Shown: positions 6,889 through 15,837, counted from the first letter of the stretch. The stretch is 47,763 nt of DNA from Bacteroidota bacterium (GCA_030706635.1 JAUZOD010000029.1:1-47763), one strand, 5' to 3'. Translations and numbers: made by a program. Notes: a model not told the origin generated them from the sequence alone.

Positions 6889-7821
6889 ATGCACCAAAAC
6901 CACCCTCCCCGCATCATCTTCATGGGCACGCCGGATTTTGCTCTTGCTACGCTCGAGGCCCTGCTGCAGCACGGATATTCCGTTGTGGCAGTGGTGACCG
7001 CTCCGGACAAACCGGCGGGCCGGGGATTGAAGCTTTCTGAGTCCGCCGTTAAACAATTTGCGGTGGCAAAGGGGATACCCGTGTTACAACCGGCTAAATT
7101 AAAGGATCCGGAATTTATCGCTCAGCTGAAATCTTTTAAGGCCGATGTACAGATTGTGGTTGCCTTCCGCATGCTTCCGGAACTGGTGTGGAGTATGCCT
7201 CCGCTGGGCACCATCAATCTGCATGGTTCCCTTCTGCCCCAGTATCGTGGCGCTGCACCCATCAACCGGGCCATCATGAACGGGGAGACGGAAACCGGGG
7301 TGACCACATTTAAACTTCAACAGGAAATTGATACGGGAAATATTCTGCTCATGGAAAAATTGCCGATCGGACCTGATGAGACGGCCGGCGAATTGCACGA
7401 CAGGATGAAAATAGCGGGAGCCGGACTGGTCGTCCGCACCTTGCAAGGCCTTGGAGACGGCACATTAAAAGAACAGCCCCAGTCAATCCCTGAAGGAGCT
7501 ATATTAAAAATGGCTCCGAAGATTTTTGCGGCCGATTGTGAAATCAACTGGAGCCTACCGGTTGCCGTTATCCACAATCATATCCGCGGTTTGTCTCCAT
7601 ATCCGGGGGCGTTCACCCGGTTTCATGAAAAGATGCTGAAGATATTCCGGTCACGCCCGGAGATCATCCCACATGATCAGACACCGGGTAGTTCCGGAAC
7701 CGATGGCAGATCCTGGTTGAGATTTGCAGCGGCGGATGGATTTATCTATGCGGAAGAAATGCAGCTGGAAGGGAAAAAACGTTTGCCTGTAGCTGATTTC
7801 CTCCGGGGCCACCGACCCTGA
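6889..7821 (+). CDS. fmt: Methionyl-tRNA formyltransferase
   Basis: Formylates initiator Met-tRNA using 10-formyl-tetrahydrofolate; 310 aa, close to the usual 310-315. The N-terminal Rossmann-like domain (1-200) begins IIFMGTPDFALATLEAL. The active-site block INLHGSLLPQYRGAAP carries N110 and H112, with the catalytic Asp at D148 in EIDTGNIL. The C-terminal OB-like tRNA-binding domain follows (INWSLPVAVIHNHIRGLSPYPGAFT). The short spacing from the -7 element to the ATG suggests a leaderless or nearly leaderless message. Ends 34 bp before the convergent GT39-like gene. Confidence 0.97.
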   Translation: MHQNHPPRIIFMGTPDFALATLEALLQHGYSVVAVVTAPDKPAGRGLKLSESAVKQFAVAKGIPVLQPAKLKDPEFIAQLKSFKADVQIVVAFRMLPELVWSMPPLGTINLHGSLLPQYRGAAPINRAIMNGETETGVTTFKLQQEIDTGNILLMEKLPIGPDETAGELHDRMKIAGAGLVVRTLQGLGDGTLKEQPQSIPEGAILKMAPKIFAADCEINWSLPVAVIHNHIRGLSPYPGAFTRFHEKMLKIFRSRPEIIPHDQTPGSSGTDGRSWLRFAAADGFIYAEEMQLEGKKRLPVADFLRGHRP

Positions 7822-7855
7822 AGAAATAAAAAAACAGGATTGAGCTCCATCCAAT

Positions 7856-9268
7856 TTATTCCGGCTGTTCTTTTATATACCTGTTTCTCCGGGTTCGCAG
7901 GATGCTGATGGCCTGGGCCGCCAGAATTAAAAACAGCGGTTCGGTTTCAAAACGGAAACGCATATTCTCGTAATGTTCGAATAAAGAACTGATGGCGAAA
8001 ACAAATCCGATGGTCAGCAGGATAAAAACATTCCAGCACGATATGGACCGTATGCGCAGGGCCTGCCGGATGATGATAAAGAAAACGAACGCATAGATCA
8101 GCAGTTTGGGTATGGCCGATACCGTCAGGGCGATTCGCCGTTGTTGTTTGCCCCTTGCGAAATGCGAGAGGTTGAAAGAATAAACCAGATCGTACGTCCT
8201 GATCTTTGCTGCGCGGTCCAGGGCCAGGGAGTAGATGGTGGCCGGGGTAAAATAAATGATCGCTGACTGCAATACATTTTCCAGATAAGCCATGGGTTTT
8301 GATCTGATGCGGGCAAGACTTGCTTTCTGGTATAAATCGGAAACCGGTATATAATTCACATTATTTTCATTGATAAAACTGTCGTTCTTCATCTCCTGCA
8401 AAAGATCGCGGTCGTTCAGTCCCTCAAATTTCTTTTCAAACTGCGGATCAATGAATTTTTTGTACAGGCTGATCCGGCTAAAAGAGCCGTAAGCCTCTAT
8501 CCGGGATGAATCCTTTATTTCGTTATCGTGAAAAACATTCCTGGCCAGAGTCATCCCGATCCAGGTGGAAACAGACAGTTTATCAAAGAGTATTTTATTC
8601 TTTATATACCAGCTGCCCAGCAAAAGCAGGCTCAGGATGCCGGCGGTTAGTATTTTATAGAAGACGGGCTTGGTCCGGAAATAAAACAAAAACACTCCGG
8701 CGACGGCCGATAGCCATAGAATATGATATACACTCCGGGTAAGACCAAGCAATACCAGGGGCAGAAAGAAACCGATGGTATTTGACCAGGACGATTTCCC
8801 CGGGATCCGGATCAGGAAATACACAGAGATCAGTAAGAGCAGGGAGATGAAACTAGTGTAGAACAATTCACATTCATAGATCAGCGTTGCCGGGCTCAGC
8901 AGGTAGGCCAGCGAGAGCAGTAATGGAAGGAAAGGTGAATGGGTTATTTTTCTCACGATGGACATCAGCAACAATCCATTGATAAGGGATATGATTTTAA
9001 AGCTGACCGCGAAAGCCAGGAGGCTGCGGCTTCCGAAAACCTTCAGCATCAGGCCCAGGAACAAATTAAAAACGGGCGGTTGTGCGTGATCAAACCAAAC
9101 GCCCCGGAGCAGATGGTGCCTGAGTGTTTCCAGATCCAGGTACTGCCAGTAAGCATACAGGGGCCCGATATTCATCCGGATCCCCAGGGAGATGACGATC
9201 AGCCGGGATATGACGAAAGCCAGCAGAAGTATCCAAAAATCACGGAGCCTGATGTTTTTTTTTATCAT
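7856..9268 (-). CDS. GT39-like membrane glycosyltransferase (ArnT/PMT superfamily)
   Basis: Multi-pass membrane protein, 470 aa, with about ten hydrophobic segments. An early extracytoplasmic loop holds FDHAQPPVFNLFLGLMLKVFG, which resembles the D..PP.. catalytic loop of polyprenol-phosphate-sugar glycosyltransferases. The C-terminal part has no recognisable domain. The start is the ATG at 9268; an in-frame TTG upstream is less likely. Such proteins usually move a sugar from a lipid carrier to a lipid or protein on the outer face of the inner membrane. Donor and acceptor are unknown and no polysaccharide cluster surrounds it. Confidence 0.72.
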   Translation of the reverse strand: MIKKNIRLRDFWILLLAFVISRLIVISLGIRMNIGPLYAYWQYLDLETLRHHLLRGVWFDHAQPPVFNLFLGLMLKVFGSRSLLAFAVSFKIISLINGLLLMSIVRKITHSPFLPLLLSLAYLLSPATLIYECELFYTSFISLLLLISVYFLIRIPGKSSWSNTIGFFLPLVLLGLTRSVYHILWLSAVAGVFLFYFRTKPVFYKILTAGILSLLLLGSWYIKNKILFDKLSVSTWIGMTLARNVFHDNEIKDSSRIEAYGSFSRISLYKKFIDPQFEKKFEGLNDRDLLQEMKNDSFINENNVNYIPVSDLYQKASLARIRSKPMAYLENVLQSAIIYFTPATIYSLALDRAAKIRTYDLVYSFNLSHFARGKQQRRIALTVSAIPKLLIYAFVFFIIIRQALRIRSISCWNVFILLTIGFVFAISSLFEHYENMRFRFETEPLFLILAAQAISILRTRRNRYIKEQPE

Positions 9269-9350
9269 CTGTGCCTGATGGGTGTACAAAGTAGAGAAAA
9301 TTCATATCATATTGAAGGGATGGTTGCACTGATCGGGTTAATTTTAGAAG

Positions 9351-9824
9351 ATGAAAATAGAATTCTGGGCGCTGGGGAAAAACCATGAAGCCTATGTGAA
9401 AAGCGGCGTGGAGGATTTCACAGCGCGCATTCAGAATTATCACGCAGCGGAATGGCGCATATTCACGCCTAAAAAAAATGCTGGCGCCGCTGCCTCCGAA
9501 AAATCAAAACAGCTGGAATCTGCCCTGGTGCTGGCGGCTTTAAAACCGGACGATTACCTGGTTGCCCTGGATGAAAAGGGAAAATCATTCAGTTCGGTGA
9601 AGCTGGCCGGTTTTATCCAGGACCGGGCCAATGAAAGCGTGAAACGGCTGATATTTCTCATCGGGGGCGCCTACGGACTTGACGAAAGGATTTTTTCCAT
9701 AGCCAAAACCAGTTGGTCGCTTTCCGCGCTTACCTTCCCGCATCAGCTGGTTCGACTAATTCTTGCGGAGCAGGTTTACCGTGCCTGCAGCATACTCCGG
9801 AATGAAAGATATCACCACGGCTGA
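9351..9824 (+). CDS. rlmH: 23S rRNA (pseudouridine(1915)-N3)-methyltransferase RlmH
   Basis: SPOUT-class methyltransferase that methylates pseudouridine 1915 in helix 69 of 23S rRNA; 157 aa as usual. Family signatures: an LDEKGK segment, the SAM-knot motif FLIGGAYGLD, and the C-terminal block SLSALTFPHQLVRLILAEQ ending NERYHHG. A -7-like TAATTTTA sits at 9339-9346, 4 bp before the ATG, which would make the message leaderless. Divergent from the GT39-like gene. Confidence 0.97.
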   Translation: MKIEFWALGKNHEAYVKSGVEDFTARIQNYHAAEWRIFTPKKNAGAAASEKSKQLESALVLAALKPDDYLVALDEKGKSFSSVKLAGFIQDRANESVKRLIFLIGGAYGLDERIFSIAKTSWSLSALTFPHQLVRLILAEQVYRACSILRNERYHHG

Positions 9825-9876
9825 AACGTTTCCATTTTTGGAATTATACCCTATCTTTAAACCCTTATCAACCGGC

Positions 9877-10497
9877 ATGTTTACCATCACACTCAGTATC
9901 ATTATTATCACTTCCGTTATTTCGATTGCAGCTTTCAGGAATGGCAAAATAGTAGACGATCTCATTTTCTGGCCCCCGGCCATTACGAAGAAATACCAGT
10001 ATTACCGCTTTATAACCTGCGGGCTCATTCATGCGGATTACATGCATCTGGCATTCAATATGCTTACCCTGTATTTTTTTGGCCGGATCATGGAGGTCTA
10101 TTATATGGGGATGCTGGGTCTGCAGAATTATTATTATCTGGCCCTTTATATCGGCGCCCTGATCGTATCCAATATACCCACCTATATAAAACACCGGAAC
10201 GATTACAATTACAGGAGCCTCGGCGCTTCGGGAGCGGTATCCGCCGTTCTTTTTGCCTTCATTTTATTAAAACCCTGGGTAACCATCTACATCATTTTCA
10301 TTCCGGTTCCGGCGATTATTTACGGAGTGCTTTTCCTGGTTTATTCCGCTTACATGTCCAGAAAGGGCGGAGATCATATCAACCACGATGCCCATTTTTA
10401 CGGGGCACTCTTCGGGATTCTGTTCACCATCCTCCTGCATCCGGATGTGGTGAATGTATTTTTAAACGAGCTGAAGCATCCGCAATTCGATTTTTAA
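9877..10497 (+). CDS. Rhomboid family intramembrane serine protease
   Basis: Six-helix intramembrane protease, 206 aa from the ATG at 9877. Catalytic signature GASG in SLGASGAVSAV (Ser118) and the helix-6 His in HDAHFYGALFGILFT. The conserved HADYMHLAFNM segment before helix 2 supplies the oxyanion Asn. An ATG at 9802, inside the end of rlmH, is a possible longer start; 9877 is preferred because rhomboids of this group open directly with the first helix and a -7-like TATCTTTA lies about 20 bp upstream. Substrate unknown. Its last 36 bp overlap the 3' end of the convergent tilS gene. Confidence 0.9.
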   Translation: MFTITLSIIIITSVISIAAFRNGKIVDDLIFWPPAITKKYQYYRFITCGLIHADYMHLAFNMLTLYFFGRIMEVYYMGMLGLQNYYYLALYIGALIVSNIPTYIKHRNDYNYRSLGASGAVSAVLFAFILLKPWVTIYIIFIPVPAIIYGVLFLVYSAYMSRKGGDHINHDAHFYGALFGILFTILLHPDVVNVFLNELKHPQFDF

Positions 10498-11811
10498 TAT
10501 CTTTTTCGCGGCAGGGGAAACAGCAAGGCGGTCGTCTATCCGGTGGCCGACTACCCAGAGTATGCGCTGATCCGATTCGAGAACCCAGACTTTTTCTTTG
10601 GCGGTTTTGGAAAGTTTCAGGTCAATCAGAAACCGGGCAATTTTCTTTTTCTTTTTCATTCCCAGCGGATAAAAATAATCTCCAGCCTTCCATTTCCGCA
10701 GCATCAGGGGGAAACGTATCTTATCCTCATCCAGCATGGCAACCGCGGGGTCCTTTACTATTTCTGCTTTTCCCTGCGGTTGAAAAGTCTTTAATAAAAG
10801 TGTTCCTTCCGGAAAATCAATTACGGACTGATCAGAACCAATGATAATATGTTCGGAAATGTTTTGCTGCGACGGGGCGATGATCAGCCAGGCCCGGTTC
10901 CGGATGATGCGATGAAAATGGCTGGAAACATATTTTCCATTTTCGGCGTCGAGGAGTTTCAGGCAATCTTCTAGCTGCCCGGAGGAAAATCCATAGTGGC
11001 GTATGATTTCGTAGAATATGCTGCGGACCGGCTCTGATTTTTTCAATAAGAGAACGGGGATATGCATTTCCGTTCCCACAGGCTTCAGCAGTTTCTTTTT
11101 GTGTTGTTCTATGGCTTGCGCGTACAGGATCTCCGTTTCTGCAAAACGCTGAAGATTTTCTTCGAGATTGTGCAGGGTCCCGGGGAAAACAGCTTCCACA
11201 TCCGGGATGAGTTTATGCCTGAAATAGTTCCGCGTGTATTTATCCGATTCATTGGAGCTGTCTTCCACCCAGGCCAGGGATTGTGCTTTTGCAAAGCTGC
11301 TTAGTTCGGATCTTGGAAAAGCCAGCAAGGGTCTGACCAGCTTACCCTGTTTGGGAATCATGCCTCTCAATCCTGCAATTCCCGTTCCCCGGAAAAAATG
11401 CATCAGCATCGTTTCTATGTTGTCATCCAGGTGATGAGCTGTTAGAATAAAATTGAATTTTTCTTTTTCCAGCAGCGATTCAAACCAGCGGTAGCGCAGG
11501 TCTCTCGCGGCGACCTGAATGGAGACGCCCTGCTGATCAGCATAGTCCTTCGTGTCGAATTTTCTGATCCAGATGGATTTCTGGTATTTATCCGCCAGCG
11601 CTTTTACAAATTGTTCATCCCTTTCGCTCTCGGCTCCGCGCATCTGAAAATTGGCATGGGCAATGCCAAAATCAAAACCCGCCTGCTGGCAGCAGGCGGC
11701 CAGCACCACGGAATCCATGCCGCCGCTCACAGCGAGCAGCAGTCTGTCTGCTTTGGTAAACAGCGATTGCCGTTTCACCGAGGCCTGAAAACGGGAAATA
11801 AAATTGTCCAT
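10462..11811 (-). CDS. tilS: tRNA(Ile)-lysidine synthase
   Basis: Converts C34 of the CAU-anticodon tRNA-Ile to lysidine, so that it reads AUA codons; essential. 449 aa. PP-loop motif SGGMDS at 29-34, then HANFQMRGAESERDEQFV, LTAHHLDDNIETMLMHFFRGTG and the VEDSSNESDKYTRNYFRH segment shared by TilS enzymes. The C-terminal TilS domains end in RKWKAGDYFYPLGMKKKKK. A small TPR gene lies 8 bp upstream, so the two are probably one transcript. The 3' end overlaps the rhomboid gene. Confidence 0.96.
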   Translation of the reverse strand: MDNFISRFQASVKRQSLFTKADRLLLAVSGGMDSVVLAACCQQAGFDFGIAHANFQMRGAESERDEQFVKALADKYQKSIWIRKFDTKDYADQQGVSIQVAARDLRYRWFESLLEKEKFNFILTAHHLDDNIETMLMHFFRGTGIAGLRGMIPKQGKLVRPLLAFPRSELSSFAKAQSLAWVEDSSNESDKYTRNYFRHKLIPDVEAVFPGTLHNLEENLQRFAETEILYAQAIEQHKKKLLKPVGTEMHIPVLLLKKSEPVRSIFYEIIRHYGFSSGQLEDCLKLLDAENGKYVSSHFHRIIRNRAWLIIAPSQQNISEHIIIGSDQSVIDFPEGTLLLKTFQPQGKAEIVKDPAVAMLDEDKIRFPLMLRKWKAGDYFYPLGMKKKKKIARFLIDLKLSKTAKEKVWVLESDQRILWVVGHRIDDRLAVSPAAKKILKIELRMLQLV

Positions 11812-11819
11812 GCTTTCTT

Positions 11820-12128
11820 TTAAATAAGGTCTTCGTAAGCAGCCTGCAATTCGTTATAAGCATGCTGATCTCCTGTTTCCCTGGCCATGGCCATCCCCTT
11901 TTCATACCAATTTATGGCGGAGGAAGTATCTCCTGTTCTTTCCAGCAAACGGGCGAGGTGATAGTAAGATCCGATATAGCGGGGCTCCCGCGCAAGTATT
12001 TCCAGAAATAATTGCTTTGCCGTTTCATCTGCTCCCTGTTTGATATATTCCAGGGCCAACGCATGGTTTAAAAAAGGATCATCCGGCGCGTCTTTTAAAA
12101 ATTCCAGCAGCTTTTCCACTTTCTCCAT
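11820..12128 (-). CDS. Small tetratricopeptide-repeat protein
   Basis: 102 aa, cytoplasmic (no signal peptide). About two and a half TPR units are visible: PFLNHALALEYIKQGADETA, then YIGSYYHLARLLERTGDTSS followed by AINWYEKGMAMARETGD. No catalytic motif. It precedes tilS by 8 bp on the same strand, as is common in this lineage. Presumably a protein-protein adaptor; its partner is unknown. Confidence 0.8.
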   Translation of the reverse strand: MEKVEKLLEFLKDAPDDPFLNHALALEYIKQGADETAKQLFLEILAREPRYIGSYYHLARLLERTGDTSSAINWYEKGMAMARETGDQHAYNELQAAYEDLI

Positions 12129-12152
12129 ACAGCCCGATTTTACTGTTTAGTT

Positions 12153-12186
12153 TTTGATCTTTACTTTTAATTCTTCTTATCTTTGG
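12153..12186 (+). promoter_or_regulatory. Promoter of the etfB-etfA operon
   Basis: TTTG at 12153-12156 and TATCTTTG (exact TAnnTTTG) at 12179-12186, separated by 22 bp. The leader to the etfB ATG at 12231 is about 40 bases. Confidence 0.55.
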
Positions 12187-12230
12187 TTTAGTTGCATAAA
12201 CAACTTTAATTAGACGTTCATCAAATCAAT

Positions 12231-12974
12231 ATGAAAATTTTAGTCTGTATCAGTAAAACGCCGGATACCACGGCAAAAATAGCCTTCACAGATAACAACA
12301 GGAAATTTGCTGCTGACGGGGTTCAATGGATAATCAACCCCTACGATGAATGGTATGCGCTGGTGCGTGCCATTGAATTGAAGGAGAAAGATCCCTCCGC
12401 CGTTATTCATCTGATTACGGTAGGTACGGCGGATGCCGATCCCATCATCCGCAAAGCTCTGGCTTTAGGCGGGGACGAAGCCCTGCGGGTGAATGCCGAT
12501 GGTCAGGACAGCTTTTTTATTGCTTCCCAGATTGCAGCGGTTGCGAAGGACGGAGGATACGATCTGATTTTTACGGGAAAAGAAACCATAGACTACAACG
12601 GATCTTCCGTTGGCGGCATGATAGCCGCCCTGCTTGATCTTCCCTATATTTCTCTGGCGGCAAAGTTTGACCTGGCCGGAAACAGCGCGACCATCGTCCG
12701 CGAAGTGGAGGGTGGTGAAGAAACGGAAGAAGTATCCCTGCCCCTGGTGGTCAGTTGTCAGAAAGGCATGGCCGAACAACGGATCCCGAATATGAAAGGC
12801 ATCATGGGCGCGCGTACGAAACCGTTGAAGGTGCTGGATCCACAGCCGGTGGAAGCACTTACGGAGATTGTTTCCTTCGAATTGCCCCCGACAAAAAAAG
12901 GCGTCAAAATGATCCCCGCGGAAAATGCAGAAGAGTTGATCAGGCTGTTACATGAAGAAGCGAAGTTAATGTGA
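12231..12974 (+). CDS. etfB: Electron transfer flavoprotein, beta subunit
   Basis: AMP-binding subunit of the ETF heterodimer, which carries electrons from acyl-CoA and other dehydrogenases to the quinone pool. 247 aa. Family blocks: MKILVCISKTPDT, the EWYALVRAIELKE helix, LIFTGKETIDYNGSSVGGMIAALLDLPYIS, and the signature VVSCQKGMAEQRIPNMKGIMGARTKP. etfA follows after 144 bp containing family A repeat copy 3. The stop codon TGA and the last Met codon come from that repeat (AATGTGAT). The downstream spacing is unusually long for etfBA. Confidence 0.96.
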   Translation: MKILVCISKTPDTTAKIAFTDNNRKFAADGVQWIINPYDEWYALVRAIELKEKDPSAVIHLITVGTADADPIIRKALALGGDEALRVNADGQDSFFIASQIAAVAKDGGYDLIFTGKETIDYNGSSVGGMIAALLDLPYISLAAKFDLAGNSATIVREVEGGEETEEVSLPLVVSCQKGMAEQRIPNMKGIMGARTKPLKVLDPQPVEALTEIVSFELPPTKKGVKMIPAENAEELIRLLHEEAKLM

Positions 12975-13084
12975 TAATGTGCTAATGTGGAAATGTGTAA
13001 ATGAGGGCATGATGAGATTCATGAGAATTTTAAAATGAAATGTATTTAATCTCCACATCAGCACATTAGCACATTTCCACATCT
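12968..13084. repeat. Family A inverted repeat, copy 3, between etfB and etfA
   Basis: Left arm: AATGTGAT, AATGTGCT, AATGTGGA, AATGTGTA (12968-12999) and a decayed AATGAGGG. Right arm: CCACATCA, GCACATTA, GCACATTT, CCACATCT (13053-13084). The middle of about 45 bp shows no similarity to the other copies. It separates two genes of one operon and supplies the etfB stop codon. Its stem could shape relative expression of the two subunits. Confidence 0.87.
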
Positions 13085-13118
13085 GTTCCCAAATTTTTGA
13101 ATCCAAAAAATTCACCCC

Positions 13119-14084
13119 ATGTCAATCCTTGTATTCATTGATCACGCAGATGGCCATTTCAAGAAAACAACGTATGAGGCGCTGAGTTATGGCGCCGCGC
13201 TGGCGAAACAAACCGGCACGCAGGCGGAAGCAGTTCTGTTGGGAACTGTTTCGGAAGATGCGGCCTCTCTCGGGAAGTATGGTATTCAGAAGGTGCATCA
13301 GGTGAACCAGGAGGCGCTGAATGCCTTTGATCCGCAGACCTATATCCGGATCATCGCCGGCATTGCGCAAGCCATACAGGCAACCGTGATTGTTTTTTCC
13401 CATAATAGTTCGGGTAAAGCCATTGCCCCGGGTTTGTCTGCCCGGTTAAAAGCCGGCCTTGTTACCGGAGCCATCGCCCTGCCGGATACCAGCCAGGGAT
13501 TTCTGGTAAAGAAAAATGTTTTTTCCGGAAAAGCTTTCGCCATCGTATCCATAAAGACTCCTGTCAGGATTATCTCCCTTAATCCCAACGCCTATCCGGT
13601 GGTTGCCGGGGAAGGGTCTGCAGAAGTTGTACAGGAAGCGCTCGCTCCGGAAGCCGCCAAAGTGAAATTGAAATCCGTTGTCAGGGCATCCGGCGAAATA
13701 CCGCTTACCGAAGCAGAGATTGTGGTGAGTGGCGGTCGCGGAATGAAAGGACCGGAAAACTGGGGTCCTATTGAAGAGCTGGCAAAATTGCTGCATGCTG
13801 CTACAGCCTGTAGCCGTCCTGTGGCAGATGCGGGATGGAGGCCGCATGGGGAACATGTGGGCCAGACCGGCGTAGCGATTGCCCCCAATCTGTATATTGC
13901 AGTCGGCATTTCGGGTGCCATCCAGCACCTCGCCGGCGTGAACCGGAGCAAGGTGATTGTGGTAATCAACAAAGACCCGGAAGCTCCTTTTTTTAAGGCC
14001 GCAGACTATGGAATCGCCGGAGATGCATTTGAGGTGCTGCCCAAACTCATCGGGGCTGTGAAAAAGCTGAGGGGGCTGGCCTGA
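13119..14084 (+). CDS. etfA: Electron transfer flavoprotein, alpha subunit
   Basis: FAD-binding subunit of ETF, 321 aa. The C-terminal FAD domain is diagnostic: VSGGRGMKGPENW, SRPVADAGWRPHGEHVGQTG, NLYIAVGISGAIQHLAGVN, then VVINKDPEAPFFKAADYGI. The N-terminal domain is an adenine-nucleotide-hydrolase-like fold matching EtfB. The ATG lies 34 bp after family A repeat copy 3. A hairpin terminator follows the stop codon. Confidence 0.96.
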   Translation: MSILVFIDHADGHFKKTTYEALSYGAALAKQTGTQAEAVLLGTVSEDAASLGKYGIQKVHQVNQEALNAFDPQTYIRIIAGIAQAIQATVIVFSHNSSGKAIAPGLSARLKAGLVTGAIALPDTSQGFLVKKNVFSGKAFAIVSIKTPVRIISLNPNAYPVVAGEGSAEVVQEALAPEAAKVKLKSVVRASGEIPLTEAEIVVSGGRGMKGPENWGPIEELAKLLHAATACSRPVADAGWRPHGEHVGQTGVAIAPNLYIAVGISGAIQHLAGVNRSKVIVVINKDPEAPFFKAADYGIAGDAFEVLPKLIGAVKKLRGLA

Positions 14085-14123
14085 ATATGGAATTAATCCT
14101 TTGATTCTCCCTAAATTATATTT

Positions 14124-14160
14124 AAAGCCTTCTGAAATTTTTGGAAGGCTTTAGTTTTTT
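14124..14160 (+). terminator. Rho-independent terminator of etfBA
   Basis: AAAGCCTTC (14124-14132) pairs perfectly with GAAGGCTTT (14144-14152) around an 11-base loop, followed by AGTTTTTT (14153-14160). It lies 40 bp after the etfA stop codon. The T-run runs straight into the next -7 element. Confidence 0.85.
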
Positions 14161-14167
14161 ATATTTG
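14160..14167 (+). promoter_or_regulatory. -7 element for the bifunctional nuclease-ispE pair
   Basis: TATATTTG, an exact TAnnTTTG match whose first T is the last base of the etfA terminator's T-run. A TTTG at 14140-14143, inside the terminator loop, is 16 bp upstream, a little closer than usual. The leader would be about 50 bases. Confidence 0.5.
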
Positions 14168-14217
14168 TCCTTTTAATACGCTATCAAATAATTTCGGCCC
14201 GTGGGCAGATCCGTTTT

Positions 14218-14817
14218 ATGAAGAAAATCGAATTGGAAATTGTAGCCTTGTCTCATAGCATTACACAAACGCATTCCTATGCTGTCGTATTGGGTGAGAT
14301 CAACGGCCTTCGCCGGCTGCCGATCGTGATTGGTGGTTTTGAAGCACAGGCTATTGCCGTGGCCCTGGAGAAAATGCATCCCAGCCGGCCCCTCACGCAT
14401 GACCTCATGAAGAACTTCATGAGTGCATTCACGATTGACCTGCAGGAGATCATCATTTCGGATCTGCAGGAAGGTATTTTTTATTCCAAACTCATCTGTA
14501 CCAGCGAACATGATACGGTTGAAATAGATTCCCGCACTTCTGACGCACTGGCTCTGGCGGTGAGATTCGGATGCCCCATTTTCACTTATGAAAACATCAT
14601 TGAAAGCGCGGGTATCCTGATGGAAGACAGCGCAGGAAAGAAAAAATTGCCCAAGGAAACGGTGACGACGGAGGGCGGAGCCAAGGAAGATCTCGGGGGT
14701 CTTTCCCTGGAAGATCTGAATAACCTGCTTTCAGAAGTGCTGGAACAGGAAGATTATATCCGGGCCATCAAGATCAGGGACGAGATCAACGCCAGAAGAA
14801 AAGGCCGCCACGAATGA
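14218..14817 (+). CDS. Bifunctional nuclease family protein with UVR domain
   Basis: 199 aa. Residues 1-135 form the DUF151/bifunctional nuclease domain (ALSHSITQTHSYAVVLGE, LPIVIGGFEAQAIAVALE, RPLTHDLMKNFM, DSRTSDALALAVRFGCPIF). A C-terminal UVR-like helical pair spans about 160-197 (LNNLLSEVLEQEDYIRAIKIRDE), the motif found in UvrB/UvrC and Clp ATPase partners. This domain pairing is usual in Bacteroidota. The nuclease activity is known from few relatives, so the function is uncertain. Its stop codon overlaps the start of ispE by 4 bp (ATGA), indicating translational coupling. Confidence 0.9.
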   Translation: MKKIELEIVALSHSITQTHSYAVVLGEINGLRRLPIVIGGFEAQAIAVALEKMHPSRPLTHDLMKNFMSAFTIDLQEIIISDLQEGIFYSKLICTSEHDTVEIDSRTSDALALAVRFGCPIFTYENIIESAGILMEDSAGKKKLPKETVTTEGGAKEDLGGLSLEDLNNLLSEVLEQEDYIRAIKIRDEINARRKGRHE

Positions 14818-15623
14818 TCGGGTTCCCCCATGCCAAGATCAATCTCGGTCTTTCTATTATCTCCAAAAGAACCGACGGATTTCATAATCTGGAATCAGTC
14901 TTTTATCCCCTTCCTTTCAGGGATATCCTGGAAATAGTTCCGGCGGATTCAACCACGTTAATTTTATCCGGGATCACTTTACCGGGCAGTCCTGGCGACA
15001 ACCTGGTGATCCGGGCATATCAGCTGTTAAAAGATCATTTTCCGCAAATCGCTGCAACCCGAATCTATTTGCATAAGAATATTCCCTGCGGAGCCGGACT
15101 GGGTGGCGGCTCATCGGATGCGGGCTGCATGCTGAAGCTTTTGAATGAATATTTCGGGTTGCAGATCAGTCGGGAGGATCTGAATGCTTATGCGCTGGAG
15201 CTGGGCAGCGATTGCCCTTTCTTTCTGCAGGAATCGCCCTGCCATGCCTCCGGACGCGGAGAAATACTGGAGCCCGTCGGCCTGGATCTGTCAGGCTATT
15301 CCATGCTGCTCGTTCATTCCGGAATGCCTGTTTCCACTGCCTGGGCTTACGCTCAGATCCAACCTTCGGAGTCAAGATTTAATATCAGGGCAATCATACA
15401 GGAGCCTGTAAAAAACTGGCGTGGGCGGCTCGTGAATGATTTTGAAATTCCCGTATTCCGGCAATATGCGGAACTGGAAAAAATAAAAGCGCAATTGTAT
15501 GAAGCCGGCGCTCTGTACGCTTCCATGACCGGTAGTGGTTCCAGCTTTTATGGAATTTTTGAGAAGGGCCGGATTCCGGAGAATGGGATTTCCAGTGAGG
15601 CGCGACAGAGTTTTCTGCCCTGA
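14814..15623 (+). CDS. ispE: 4-diphosphocytidyl-2-C-methyl-D-erythritol kinase
   Basis: GHMP kinase of the MEP isoprenoid pathway; phosphorylates CDP-methylerythritol. 269 aa, slightly short of the usual 280-290. Motifs: AKINLGL with catalytic K8, the ATP-binding loop PCGAGLGGGSSDAG at 91-104 with D102, and a third GHMP motif MTGSGSSFYGIFE near the C-terminus. The ATG overlaps the preceding stop codon. The MEP pathway is the expected isoprenoid route in this lineage. Confidence 0.96.
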   Translation: MIGFPHAKINLGLSIISKRTDGFHNLESVFYPLPFRDILEIVPADSTTLILSGITLPGSPGDNLVIRAYQLLKDHFPQIAATRIYLHKNIPCGAGLGGGSSDAGCMLKLLNEYFGLQISREDLNAYALELGSDCPFFLQESPCHASGRGEILEPVGLDLSGYSMLLVHSGMPVSTAWAYAQIQPSESRFNIRAIIQEPVKNWRGRLVNDFEIPVFRQYAELEKIKAQLYEAGALYASMTGSGSSFYGIFEKGRIPENGISSEARQSFLP

Positions 15624-15837
15624 GCCCTGTTTAATTTTAAAACCGGTGTATTAAAAGAACGGCCGATTTCGTATCTTGCAGCCACAAGCTTATTTTATTT
15701 TCGCAGCATCCTCCATAGCTTTTCTCGCCGGCAACCTCGATTTTCTCGATCATCGATGAGTCCCAGCCGTTTTCTGTTCCGGATATCGCCGGCCTGAACC
15801 TTTTTTTCATCCTATTTCTCCATTCATCGCTATTGTT

